From Ecdyonurus torrentis (lineage: Eukaryota > Arthropoda > Insecta > Ephemeroptera > Heptageniidae): DNA of 64,000 nucleotides. A program made the position numbers and the translations under genes. Below the pieces are notes generated by a model, which made no database searches, was not told the DNA's origin, and worked only from the letters and a program-made list of their open reading frames with translations. Shown here piece by piece: positions 49,401 to 62,180 of the stretch. How positions within the stretch are numbered: position 1 is the stretch's first letter; each line of letters starts with the position of its first letter. The stretch is from contig OX439133.1 of the NCBI GenBank assembly GCA_949318235.1, positions 3,145,597-3,209,596 of the forward strand. Reading direction: 5' to 3'.

Positions 49401-52400
49401 TTTTCCTTTATTTTTCTTTTTGACTGTTATATCACGTATCTGACGTCACAATGAACCGTCACCAATCACAGTCACCACTCTGGTCACGTGATAAATTTAA
49501 GCTCCTCCCTCAAGTTCTTTACCCCTATCACGACCCCATCGGTACATTGTGATGTCAGATACGTGATATAACTGCAAAAAGTAAAATAAACAAAAATAAA
49601 TACAAAATCAACGTGATGGTGTCTAATTCATGGCTATTAAGGTATGGTAATTATCAGTCTAGTATTCTAAATGATAAAAAAGTAAGTTGACAAGGGATTT
49701 AAATTATCAATTATGGTATTGTATTTAAGTAAAAAATATAGAACTTTTAGATGGGGATTTAGTAAAAAAAATTAAGAGATTAAAAAATTCAGTGATGCTA
49801 CTTCTAATGAGGAACAGGGGAAAATTGGTAGGTTTTGAAAAGAAAACTCATCAGAGGATTTTATATTATGAGGATGATGCAACAAAAATTTAGGGGGTAA
49901 TTTTAATTCATATTCCAGGACGTCCAGAATTGCTAATTTCTAATATTTGAATTAATACAGTATTTTTTAATTAGACACCAATAAGTTGATTTTGTAATTA
50001 TTTTTATTTATATTCATTTTGACGGTGATTTCACCCATCTGACGTCACAATGTACCGATGGAGCCGTGATAGGGGTAAAGAACTTGAGATAGGGGCTTCA
50101 ATTTATTACGTGACCTGTGATTGGTGATTTATTGGTGACTGATTGGCGGCGGTACATTGTGGCGTCAGATGGGTGAAATAACCATGAAAATAAAAATAAA
50201 CACAAAAAATCAAAGTGTTGGTGTCTAATTCATGGATAATAAGGTATGGTAATTATCAATCCAGTATTTTAACTGATAAAAAAGTAATTTGACAAGGACT
50301 TTAATATACTCAAAAATGGGATGACTTCATAGGTATCCATCGATTCAGGACTATCGATTCAGGACTTTGTCCTCTTTTAGACGGTATGATAAAATTACCC
50401 TCTAAATTCATTTAGTTTTTCACAATTAATATAACAACAAAGCGTATGATATACAGTATACTTGAAACAAGGCATTACTGAATGAAATAAAATGTTATTT
50501 TATTTTATTTATTAAACACCAAGGTGTACTTATACATATTTATATAGGTCTACATTTTTTGCATATTGACTTAATGATAGGGTCCGAGATGGACAATGAA
50601 GTAAGTGGTACCTGGTACATAGGCCACTACATAACACACATACACATTTATCATTACACTTGTGATATTCTTTAATCTGACAGATTACATGGTGGAAACC
50701 ATGCACCGCATAACGGGTAATAACATGCCTTTCTGTACAGTTTGGGCCTTTCCACCCATTAATATTAAATGCAGGGGTATTATAGAAGGCCAGACTGATA
50801 TCTTCAGTTTTACTTAATCTATCCTTGACAAATTTAATGTAATTATCTGTTTTTAATAGTTTAAATTTCTTATTTTCAGAGTTCACACACGACGTGCTAA
50901 CTGCTCAAGCTGTTGGATTTTTCTTTGATGGTTTCGAGACATCTTCAGCAGCTCTAAGTTACGCCATGCACGAGCTGGTAATGAACCCAGAAATACAAAC
51001 CAAGCTACGAGAAGATTTACGTAAGCTGGTCGACCAGGATGACGGAGTTTTGACCTACGATGCTGTTAGAGATTGTCCTTATCTGGACCAAGTCTTTTAT
51101 GGTAAATATTAAAAATCCCACAGTTCAGTTCAATTTAGCCATTAAGCTGTTATATGTCATGAACCAAAGACCATAATTATATGGTTTTCACAAGAATCCT
51201 TTATCAAGTTTTTTTTTATTGAAACGTTTGCAAAAAGTTTTTTTTTTTTCTTTTTCTTTTTTTTTTTTTTTTTTTTTCTTTTTTTTTTCTTTTTTTTTTT
51301 TTTCTTCTTTGGGAAATAAATATAACATATGTTAGTATTATAGACTAACCAACGAACTAAAATATCCGTCATTTTGATTGACAATACCCTGAAAAAGGAA
51401 TAGAGTAGAGGAGGCTAGACAAAATATAATTAGGCGTATATATCATCTCACTCAAGCAGGTAGTACCCTTTTTGCTTGCGAGCCATGGTTTTCAACAATA
51501 AGTTAACCTTTGATACCTAGCTGTCACATTCAAAAAGTAAAGTTTCCCGCGGTGTTATTAGATAAAGAGGTAGTTATAATCATTAGAAAAGTATGAAAAT
51601 TAAAGACTAAATTCTTGCAGAAACGTATTATTATGATTATAATTTGAAAACGTGTTATTCTTAAATTTTATCGTGAAATACAAATTTTGCAAACCAAGAA
51701 AAAAAGAATATGTTTTGCCTCTCTTTGTTTTGCAACCATGGCTGTATGTTAAAACTAAATTTTTGTACCTGCACTTTAGTTCGTTGGTGAGAGTATAGCT
51801 ATATAACATGCAAACACTTGTAATGACTCATAACTTAGATGAAATATATTAACCTATGTGTGTGAGTGAGTGTGTGTGGGGGGGGGGGGGGGACTTGAAT
51901 TAATTTAATTGCAGTTTCCTACCCCCTTCTTTTATTTAATAGAATGAGTAGTTTCAAATATCTTGCATCGATTTTTGTCAAAAATATTTGTATTTTTTAT
52001 TTTTATTAATATTTTTTTTTCTTTGCTGATACGAACCAAAATAAGTACATTATGATAGCTCATTTTCAGCACAAATTGTTCAATACAGCATAATCTATCC
52101 TATGCTATACTTCATAATAACCATTAACAGCTGTCCATGGCTAGAGATAAGGTGCTGAAAATTACAGTGTGCTATGCGCAATACTCACGCTATTTGATAG
52201 CTAAAATTCCCCCTTTTTATGAAGTTTGCTTCTTTACAGAGCAATACGACCACTTACAAACACTTGTACAGTTCTTTTTGGGTTGAGTTAAAAAAAAAAA
52301 TCCTACGAAGGCATCCCTGTTGGTGATCATTAACTATCTTTCATTTCCCAAGTTATTTGTAACGGAACTACACGTGAAATTTAAATTGTTAAAAACAGAT

Positions 52401-53199
52401 AATTACATTAAATTTGTTAAGGATAGACTAAGTAAAACTGAAGATATCAGCCTGGCCTTCTATAATACCCCTGCATTTAATATTAATGGGTGGAAAGGCC
52501 CAAACTGTACAGACATGCATGTTATTACCCGTTATGCGGTGCATGGTTTCCACCATGTAATCTGTCAAATTAAAGAATATCACGAGTGTAATGATAAATG
52601 TGTATGTTTGATATGTGGTGGCCTATGTACTAGGTACCACTTACTTCATTGTCCATCTCGGACCTTATCATTAAGTCAATATGCAAAAATGTAGACTTAT
52701 ATAAATATGTATAAGTACACCTTGGTGTTTAATAAATAAATATATTTCCCAAGTTTTACTAATCTACCTATGTATACATTTATCTATCAAAACATTTAAT
52801 TATAACCCCCCTCTTCCCCCCTCCTTGCATATTTCAGAGACGATACGCAAACACCCTGCAATAGGGTCCCTAAGCAAAGTGTGCACACAGCGCTACAAGA
52901 TTCCAGACTCAGATCTTTACATTGAAGTGGGGACTCCAATTGGACTACCAGTACTTGGAACTCATCACAACCCAAAATATTACCCTGAACCTCAAAAGTT
53001 TATACCTGAGAGATTTTCAGAGGAAAGTAAGAAGAATCGTATACCAGGGACTTTCTTAGGGTTTGGAGATGGACCAAGACAATGTGTTGGTGAGTGCTTT
53101 TTATTGTTAGTTTTACTTTATACTATTATTGAAAGGATAGAATTACCAGCAAGGGTCTTACCACAGAAAATGTTGTTGATTTTTTTCATTGAAAATTTT

Positions 53200-53231
<32 letters not shown>

Positions 53232-53618
53232 CATTTTTTTATTTTTTCATTTTTTTTTTCTTTTCTTTTTACAGCAATCAAAATGTATAACTTGTTTCCA
53301 ACGTAATTTAGTATGTAAAAGACGTTCTGAGATACACATCTTACTTACTGTGACAAAAACACGAGATTCACAACATTTCCTTCCACCAATCAAAAAACAA
53401 GTTACACTTTTTTTTTTTTTAATAAAATATCAATTTTTAAATTTGCAGGCATGAGATTTGCCCACGCACAAGTAAAATCCGCCTTGGCTATGATAATCCT
53501 CAACTTTGAACTTCTACCTACGGACAAAACAGTCGACCCAGTCGAGTGGGACGTCAACTTTTTTATGAACACACCTGTTGGAGGCCTGCCTATGAAAGCT
53601 GTCGCATTTGATTACTAA
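46481..53618 (+). CDS. Cytochrome P450-4, CYP6-like (CYP3 clan)
   Basis: Coding exons: 46481-46684, 47972-48140, 48545-49132, 50880-51101, 52838-53089 and 53449-53618, giving 534 residues, phases as in the other three. Closest to P450-3 throughout; exon 2 is nearly identical to it at the base level. Landmarks: W136-x3-R140, DGFETS in the I helix, E395-T-I-R398, IPERF, and FGDGPRQCVG with C477. Exon 4 is the longest of the four (588 bp) with an acidic LDLEEEEGEEVKK insert in the loop before the I helix. Its 3' end and donor are repeated, in decayed form, at 49190-49227 and 49740-49830, so alternative donors are possible. Exon 5 is bracketed by two opposite copies of a retroelement fragment. 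Microsomal monooxygenase by homology; substrate unknown. Confidence 0.95.
47021..47266 (-). pseudogene. Cys/His-rich retroelement-like coding fragment
   Basis: The minus strand is open for 81 codons, from about ITNECGTSCKCKLCGEPC through DHLLKC to a TAA at 47021. There is no plausible start; a GCATAA-rich MITE cuts it at 47267. The spacing C-x3-C-x-C-x2-C-x3-C then HLL-x-C matches the domain in the fragments at 50505 and 52120. C-terminal zinc knuckles of this sort are found in several non-LTR retrotransposons, so this is probably a relic of one. Confidence 0.5.
47627..47952. mobile_element. TTAA-5 MITE before P450-4 exon 3
   Basis: TTAAGGGACTAGGGTACTGA and GTACCCTACTCCCTTAA form the ends, TTAA at both sides. 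It stops 19 bp before the acceptor (47971). Single copy in the window. Confidence 0.7.
48315..48505. repeat. Degenerate CAAGATCTTGC palindrome cluster
   Basis: About ten overlapping versions of CTTGCACAGGATC, CAAGATCCTG and CAAGATCTTGCAAG in both orientations, ending 40 bp before exon 4 of P450-4. Confidence 0.75.
49190..50304. repeat. Repeated exon-4 ends and TTAA-1 MITEs
   Basis: CCTTCTAATAAAGATGAAGG with AAAATTGGTAAG (49192-49227) copies the end and donor of exon 4. TTAA-1 follows at 49292-49702. A weaker copy of the exon end (CTTCTAATGAGGAACAGGG and AAAATTGGTAG, up to 49831) follows, and then a second, partial TTAA-1 (49967-50304). Confidence 0.75.
50505..50870 (-). pseudogene. Retroelement 3' fragment with Cys/His-rich domain, copy 1
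   Basis: The minus strand encodes KFKLLKTDNYIKFVKDRLSK, later GWKGPNC, TRYAVHGFHHVICQ, CNDKCVCVLCSGLC, TRYHLLHCPSRTL and a stop at 50530, followed by a short tail with AATAAA. The 5' end stops within 10 bp of the exon 5 acceptor of P450-4; the track start codon lies inside that exon and is not real. Copy 2 is at 52120-52745 in the opposite direction. Very similar coding with few changes suggests a recent event. Confidence 0.65.
51240..51303. repeat. T-rich run in P450-4 intron 5
   Basis: T-runs broken by single C. A G-run of about 14 follows at 51878-51891. Confidence 0.9.
51400..52040. other. P450-4 intron 5, unassigned part
   Basis: No gene or shared repeat recognised, apart from short (GT)n at 51858-51878. 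Confidence 0.5.
52120..52745 (+). pseudogene. Retroelement 3' fragment with Cys/His-rich domain, copy 2
   Basis: Longer than copy 1. The frame starts before SMARDKVLKITVCYAQYSR and runs to QTLVQFFLG, meets an in-frame TGA at 52284, then goes on through KLFVTELHVKFKLLKTDN to the Cys/His-rich end (CNDKCVCLICGGLC, YHLLHCPSRT) and TAG at 52692. The tail TTTAATAAATAAATA is like that of copy 1. Different 5' ends with a shared A-rich 3' end are what 5'-truncated non-LTR insertions show. A GCATAA-rich MITE lies just upstream. Confidence 0.65.
53200..53262. repeat. T-rich run in P450-4 intron 6
   Basis: T-runs of up to 28 bases with single C or A breaks. Confidence 0.9.
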
Positions 53619-53627
53619 GCGATATAC

Positions 53628-53826
53628 AGTCAAACGGGGTGACTTTGAACGCCCGAAGTGACTTTCAACACCCATTTATATCTACATTGGGCACTCATTT
53701 CAAAATTTTAGAACTTGTCATTAAGATCAAAAACAAATTTGAATAATAGTAAGATTCTTCAAATTTCTAAAATGAGGCCCCAAGAAAGAGATAATTTGGT
53801 GTTCAAAGTCACCCCAGTTGACTGAG
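53628..53826. mobile_element. Foldback MITE just after P450-4
   Basis: AGTCAAACGGGGTGACTTTG and CAAAGTCACCCCAGTTGACT ends, starting 10 bp after the stop codon, so it is probably in the 3' UTR. Confidence 0.75.
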
Positions 53827-53892
53827 CATAAAATTTTAAACGTTTTACATTACACTGCTTTTTGCTACATATTTTCATATAGATGGTCACAA

Positions 53893-54826
53893 TTAAAGGC
53901 AAAACAACATGAAAACATTTGCATTTACATAACAAAACAATAGATGGGACTTACATAAATAACATTAATTAGTCTCAAAACCCTACTGTAGCGCCGTAGG
54001 AGTGATCAGAAAATTTCAATTTATGCAACCCGCACAACATTTTTATACTAGTTTTTGCATGTTTATGACGTCATAAACAGGAATATTCACGCAAATTGCA
54101 TACTTTACATTTTTTTCAAGCTCTCTTGTGGGGCCACATTTACATTCTGGTAAAAAAAATATCATCAGTTTTGTAGATCCCATTTCGTGTTTAGAACATG
54201 TTGTTTCAATGTTTCGTATGCCTTTAAAATGTAATATTTGTGCTAGGAGAAAGCAGTGCTGCAATGGTCTTAGCATAACGAAGAATTTAGAGCATAGTCA
54301 CATAGGTGACAAATTTTGCTAGCACAGAGATAATAATAATAAAAACTAACACTTATTGTATAGCTTTTAGCACTAAATTACAAGAGAAACAGAATGGATC
54401 TTTCAAATCAAAGAATCTAAAGTAAAGCATAATCTTAAATCCCTTGTCAACTTACTTTTTTATCATTTAGAATAATAGACTAATAATTACCATACCTTAT
54501 TATCCATGAATTAGACACCAACACGTTGATATTATATTTATTTTCAATTAATGGTTCTTTCACGCGTCTGACGTCACAATATACCAATGAGGCCGTGAGG
54601 GGGGTAAAGAACTTAAGGGAGGGGCTTTAAATTATCACGTGACCAGAGCGGTGACTGTGATTGGCAGTGGTACATTGTGACGTCAGATACGTGAAATAAC
54701 CTTCAAAATGAAAATAAATACAAAATCAACGTGTTGGTGTCTAATTCATGGATAATAAGGTATGGTAATTATCAATCTAGTATTCTAAATGATAAAAAAG
54801 TAAGCTGACAATGGCTTCAAATGGAA
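53893..54826. mobile_element. TTAA-4, long-foldback part and TTAA-1 MITEs
   Basis: TTAA-4 at 53893-54228, part of the GCTGGTCTTACCATAGT foldback at 54240-54400, TTAA-1 at 54435-54826. Confidence 0.7.
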
Positions 54827-54829
54827 TAA

Positions 54830-55830
54830 CAATTATTTAAAAAACAAAAAATACAACTTTTCTATAAGTTAATGCATTACCGCATTGTAATATAATGGTA
54901 GGCATATATTTTAATATAAGTTTTATTAAAAATAACTCATAAATTTATTATTCATATTTTTACTCCCTAACTTTGTATGTACAATATACAGTACTGTATA
55001 ATACAGATAAATAATAAAATAAAAAATCTAATTTTTACACTATAGGCCTATGTATTTATATATTACTTATTTTGCTTTATTAAAACAGAACCTAAAAAAA
55101 ACAAACCTCTAATTTTTAAATTCCTGCAGTGACTACTATTTACCCAGAATCATGGGTTAGCCTTGCACACTAAAAGTAAAACACGCGACCTTTCCATGTA
55201 AAAAGAAAACAAGTTCAGTATGGCAAACGTTGATTTAGTATTTTTTTTTTTTTTTTTTTCCGCCTCTATTTTTGAGTTTTTAATTGATTAAGAAACACAC
55301 TATATACTAAGATTATTCACAGTGTGTTTTTTCTTTAGTATTTTTCCACCCTTGTCTCGTATTTTTTACTCTGTGAGAAATCATAAAATTCAATTTGTAG
55401 CCTGGACCACGGAGAAACATACAGAATAGGAAGCTCTTGTTGAAGAAACAATCCCTTAATATTTATAATCAAAATTTTCACCACAAAAATCAGTAAATGT
55501 CACGATGACACCACGGTTGTGTCCAAGATTCCCCCTGCTACCCTAACTATGGAATAAATATACCCTAATTTCCTACTGCCGCTAGAGGGGCGCGCTTAGT
55601 TTTTAGGGCAAGTAGTGCGCATCAGAAGCCGTCTCAGCCAAATGGTGTTCGCTGTGACCGTGGCACCAAATATAAAATTTGTTTATTTTCTATTATTGTG
55701 GCACAAAATTTAACTACAAAAAATAAGGGAACGTTTTTTAAATAGGTTGATAATATAGAAGCTGAGGAGTCTAGCTGGACAGACAAGAAATCTGGATTGA
55801 CATCTCGTCAGCGTAATAAAATAAATTGTA
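54830..55830. other. Unassigned stretch near the FBXW4 donor
   Basis: AT-rich with a T-run (55238-55260) and a short inverted pair AACACACTATATAC/ACAGTGTGTTTTTT near 55295-55330. No gene seen on either strand. Confidence 0.5.
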
Positions 55831-55835
55831 CTGAC

Positions 55836-58800
55836 CTGCAGTCCCTTCATGACCCTCATGTCCCACAGCTGGACCCTGGCATGTCTTCCCGTGCCACACA
55901 TGATGGCATTCTCGTGGTCTGTCTGCACGCAGTACAGAGTAGCGTCGAGGGGGTCTTCCCAGAATATCTCACATCTGCCACTCCTGCAAAGTAGGGATCA
56001 TGTTAATGTATGTCTAGTATTCCATATTTAAATATTTGTGACCTCAGTGCAGTAGTTTTCTCACAAACACACTAACAAGAGGCTTCTACAATGTTAAATT
56101 AGTACATTTTACTGTCTTAAAACATGTAAAAGTATGTCTAGTATTCCACATTTAAATATTTGTGAACTTAGTGCAGTAGTTTTCTCACAAACACACTAAC
56201 AAGAGGCTTCTACAATGTTAAATTAGTACATTTTACTGTCTTAAAACATGTAAAAGTATGTCTAGTATTCCACATTTAAATATTTGTGAACTTACGTTAG
56301 TGCAGTAGTTTTCTCACAAACACACTAACAAGAGGCTTCTACAATGTTAAATTAGTACATTTTACTGTCTTAAAACATGTAAAAGTATGTCTAGTATTCC
56401 ACATTTAAATATTTGTGAACTTACGTTAGTGCAGTAGTTTTCTCACAAACAACAAAAGTCTTAACAAAAGAAGAAAACTTATTTTAAAAAATGCAATCAA
56501 ACAGTAAAAATTGGTAAAAATTAAAATTTGCAAAAAAGACAAAAAAAATGCATTGTTGCTACACTTTACAAACTCTAAAGAAAATAAAAATTTAATAATA
56601 ATAAATAATAATTATGCAAGTTCATTTTCAGAACAATTTGTTCAATACAGCAAAATCTACATGCTATACTGTACTGCATAATAACTATGTTACATAGCAT
56701 AAATATTATACTGAAAAATATAATTATTTATATTGTTATAGGGTCTATGCATTCATGTTAAATTCGACGCCATGTTGGATAACTCAATAACATGGGTGGC
56801 ATAGGAAAAAAAATCATTTAGCCAATTTAAAAACACTATGCAATATTTTTGAGAGCATTGATGTTGTAAATATATTGAATTAGTATCTCAAGTATGTGAG
56901 AAAAATAACATGAACAAAAAATAAACCGATTTCCCAAAGAAAATTGGCTTAAATGAAGTTTGTCCTATGCTGAGCAATGTTATTCATTACTCCAGTATGG
57001 CCTCCAAGCGCAATAAATATGACGTCATCCGCATACACCCTATAATTTAACATCATTTAAGCCATAAATGCAGCATAAATAACGTTATTTATTCTTTTTG
57101 TGTTGCTGGCAGTAATGCTGCTACTTTTAATGGACTACAGGGGACTACAGTATATCTTCAGGTTAGAGCAATAAAAGTGTACGTGTTAACAAAAACAGCA
57201 AAGTTGAAACTCCTTATCTTTTTATAGGGTGTATGCGGATAACGTCATATTTATTGCGCTTGGAGGCCATACTGGAGTAGTGAATAACATTGCTCAGCAT
57301 AGGACAAACTTCATTTAAGCCAATTTTCTTTGGGAAATCGGTTAATTTTTTGTTATTGTTATTTTTCTCACATACTTGAGATACTAATTCAACATATTTA
57401 CAGCATCATGATGCTCTCAAAAATATTGTATAGTGTTTTTAAACTGGCAAAATGATTTTTTGTCCTATGCCACCCATGTTATTGAGTTATCCAACATGGC
57501 GTTGGCTTTAACATGAATGCATCCTCCCTATATAACTATTGTTTTGAACTATGTTGCTTATCGATCTTTTCACGTCAAGATGAATCTTCTACACTTTACA
57601 AATTTCCAAAGAATGAACGATCTACACTTTACAAAGTCACGGCTACCTGAAGCTTCTGCTATATAAAACAGGTAGGTGAAGCTCCAGGTAGCCGCAAAAT
57701 TTGTAAAGTGTAGATCGTTCATTCTTCGGAAATGTGTAAAGTGTAGTAGCTTCATCTTGACGCGAGATCGATATGTAGATATACAGTTTTAGCTTTAACC
57801 TGACAATATGATGTCAATTATCAAGCTTATAATATTAAGGTTACCTCATGTCCCATAGTTTGCAGCAGGAGTCATAACCACAGGTAAGCAGGACATTAGG
57901 AGAGTGCCAGATTAAGTCAAGAATACCTGGGGAATGTTGTAAACCTTGACTTTTCATCACATTTGCTCTGTAATGTACAGAAAATACAATATTAACGCTA
58001 CAATTTGGCTGTCACAATTAAAAACAAAGGAGAAAAATTACTGTAGCAGGCAATCACAGTCACCTGTCTGTTTACATGATACAGTATGTATCCCTATACT
58101 TCCCTATCACCTTACTGCCCCATTAGTACATTGTGACGTCAGATAAGTTTGATTTCAACCATCAAAATAAAAATAAATACAAAAATCAACGTGTTGGTGT
58201 CTAATTCATGGATAATAATGTATGGTAATTATTAGAGAGCGCAGAAATAGGTGTTTTTCCCCCAAAAATAGTTAAGTATACAGGTGTTTTTTTGGGGCAA
58301 AATAGGTGATTTTTAAGAAATAGTTGATTTAATAGGTGATTTTTATTTTATTATATTTTCATGACAAACAACAATTTCTACATTTTTGACCTATTTTTCA
58401 CCTATTTTTAATATTTTTTTCATGATTTGTTGGAAACGTGTATATTTCTAAGGAAATTTAAAAATAAAGTTAAAAAATAAATAAAAAATAAAAAAAAGTT
58501 TTTGTTTCTTTCAAAAAACAAATTAATGTTTTTCAAATTTCTTTAGAAATGGACATGTTTTTAACAAATTATGAAAAAAAGATGAAAATAGTTGACAAAT
58601 AGGTGAAAAATGTTGAAATAGTTGTTTTTCATGAAATAGGTGAAAAAAAGTGATTTTTAGATGGGGTCAAAAGGTCACAATTTAATGGATCGATGGAGAT
58701 CTGGTTAAATAATTAAAATAGCACCCAAAACGCAAATAGTTGAAAAACTATTTCTGCGCTCTCTAGTAATTATTAATCTAGTATTCTAAATGATTAAAAC

Positions 58801-61800
58801 AAAAGTTTATAAGGGCGTCAAGTTACAGTTTAGTATTATACACATAAACAGACAGACACATGAGAGATAAACAAATTTGGAACAATAATGATGTTCGTAA
58901 ACCTTTTTCCCTTGCACCAAATATGAGCAATTCCATTTAAAGCCATAGACCACTTAAAACAACATGTGCTTTTTAATGAATAAGCACGAAATGGGATCTA
59001 TAAAACGGTTGACAATTTTTACCAGAATGTTAATGTAGCCCCACGAGAGACAGTGAAAATACTGTAAAGTATGCAATTTAAGTGAGTATTCATGTTTATG
59101 ACGTCAGAAACATGCAAAAATTAGTATGGAAATGTTGTGCGGGTTGCACAAATCAAATTTTTCTGATCACTGCTACGGGGCTACTGTTGGGTTTTGAGAC
59201 AAACTAAAGTTATTTATGTAAATCCCATCAAGTGTTTTGTGATATAAATGCTAATGTTTTTCTCTGGTCTATTACTTGAAGTATGCAATATCGATGGTGG
59301 TTTGAGTTGCGACACAAGATGACTGGTACGATGATGTGGTACAGTACGTAAAGATTACACATCCAGGTACATATAACTCACCCCTCAAAGTCAAATATTC
59401 TGAGGGTAGGCGTACGACTATGACCAGATGACCCCGTGGCAAAGACGTTGGACCAAGGACTGACCCCCACGCTCCACACTCTATCCACCAAATTACGCAT
59501 GAACTTAGGTCTGATGTTCTTAAACTCTGCCCAGCGTAAGTCTTGTAGTGACCAGATCTGAAACCATTCAATTAAGTACACATAGGTACAGTAAATAAAC
59601 ACAGGTACACTCCACCGAGATAAATCTGACCGCAGCGTTCATGTCTACAAATGTTAAATATATGAGGAGACTTTAACGCGACCGGTCAGATTTATCTTGG
59701 GGGAGTGTACATACTAGACAGTTGAGAGAAATCTCCCTCTATTCATGTTCAACTACTACAAAAACATATTTAAATCTGACTGCCTGAGGCTGTCACGCTG
59801 GCTAAATTTTGGCTGCCACTTTTACTCTCCTCTTATTGCATGATATCAAGAAATTTGAACTCTGTAATCTCAAAAAGTGTCCGTGATATCGCAATCAAAA
59901 TTTCAGGATCACTTAGCTTACAGGACAAAATAAATAAAAAAAATAATCGTCATTATTCAAAAAAATGCATAGAGAAAAAATTTTTTGAAAGGGCAAGGTT
60001 TAAGCCTGATATTAGTGTTGTTCGTAAACCCTGTTCTCTTGCACCAAAAAAAGCGCATCCCATTTGAATAACCAAAGTTGATCATCATTTTAAGAGCAGA
60101 GAACAGGGTTTACGAACAGCATTAATATGTCTGGCCCACTCTTACACCTAACCCCAACAGAAAACATTCATGAAATTATTTGATTATATACAAAATTATA
60201 ATAAGAGGGAAATAATAATTCTACGTAGCAAGAAAATAAATAAATAAAAATAAAAACAGTGACAAATATCATAACAAAAATAATAATAATGATAATTTTA
60301 TATCACTTTATAGAAACAGATGTAGAACAAGGTGTGATTAAAGAAAAAGAAAATCGGTCAGTCAGGATCACTTACGATTAACGACGTAAAACATCTTGAA
60401 CAAAAAACAAGCCTAATATCCTAGCATACAGTACCTAAATAGCAATGTTGATTTGGTCAGAGTCATTTATTTCTTCTTTATTTTCCATTTACGAAATGAC
60501 AGCTGCGGTTATGACGTCACAGCTCACTGGTTCACTCCCATGTAAAACAACCTGTGACGTCACAAACCTGCAGCTGCCCGATGAATGTAAAATAAATTAG
60601 AAATCAATGACTCTGACCAAATCAACGTTGATATTTAGATATGTTAGGATACTAGACATGTATTTTATTCAACGTGTTCTACATCTTTAAATAGCAAATA
60701 TAATCTCTAAACAATGAAGAAAATTATTTAGAATTTTCGTGGGGTGAGAGTAATTGGTATTTTCTAGGTACTTTAAGGTGGGAAATCAGGTACTACGAGA
60801 TTTGACTAAAAAGTTGTAAAGCAAGAAAAATCTGAAATTTTGCACAGTGACACATTACGATAAGGTATCTTTAAAAATGTAAAAAAATTGGGGGATCACC
60901 ATGCTAGATTTTAAATTATGATTTTTTTGAAGTTTTAGTCCCATAAGAGACCATACTAATTTCAATAATTATTTTCTCTTATCTGATGGTCACGGATTCT
61001 GAAAATTTGGTCATAGGTAGCTGTTACTGTTAACTTTCAAATGTCATCATAAAGTTTTGAAGTTTTCTTTTTAAATTTGGAAATACAAGCCATCTATATA
61101 CAACCCTTAAAGACGTAGAACACCTTGAACAAAAAACTTGCCTAATATCCTAAAATACCCAAATATCAACATTATTTTGGCCGGAGTCATTGATTTCTAA
61201 TTTATTTGCCATTTACAAAATGTCAGTTGCGGGTTTACTACGTTACAGCTCGCCTGGTCCACACGCGTGGAAACAGGCGAGCTGTGACGTATTAAACCCG
61301 CAACTGACATTTTGTGAATGGCAAATAAATTATAAATCAATGACTCCGGCCAAAATAATGTTGATATTTGGGTAGGTTAGGATATTAGGCAAGTTTTTTG
61401 TTCAAGGTGTTCTACACCTTTAATTGTACAGTAACGCAAAAAATGTGATATACGTAATAGAAAGGAGATGAGGTTGATAACTCACTCTGACAGTTCTGTC
61501 TCTCGACGCTGACACGAGGAGATCTTGAGAGAGGTCGACGTCGTGCACGTCAGACTCGTGCAAGTGCGGGTGTTGGAAGATTGCTTGTCTAGTATGGTAG
61601 TCCCAGCCAAAGATACCACCTTCCCTGTACCAACATTACGATACCTTACATTAACAAAACTAATGTTATATACGTAACCAAGAAAGCTAATAATTTATAA
61701 CAGTAATAACATGTCGATCTTATAGCGAAAAAAAGGCCTATCTCGTTTTTTGTCAGTGGAAGCAAAAGGCGTATCTCGTATTTTGTCAGTGGAAGCAAAA

Positions 61801-62134
61801 GGCCAAAAAACGACAAAAAAACGAGATAGGCCTTTTTTTCGCAACAAGATCGATGTGCTTTTAGTTAATACACATGTACATGATAACAAAATTAAAAATT
61901 AAATTAGAAACTAAGGAAAACCAGAACTGATCTTATCATAGTGAAGAAAGTCCCATACATAGTTTGGTGACAAATCTTGCTAGCAGAGGTAAAAAACAAA
62001 GAAATAAAAGCTAACATACTTATTGGCAAAAAAACAACAAAAAAACTAACACATCTTGGATAGCTTGCGGCAACAAAAATGCAGGATGTGTGTGTCTTTG
62101 TCAGTCCTTACAGACTCAGTTAGAGAGAGAGGGA

Positions 62135-62180
<46 letters not shown>

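Noticed and set aside
59272..59571. 99-codon minus frame overlapping an FBXW4 exon
   Set aside because: Wrong frame; the FBXW4 frame in the same exon continues the WD40 protein in phase.
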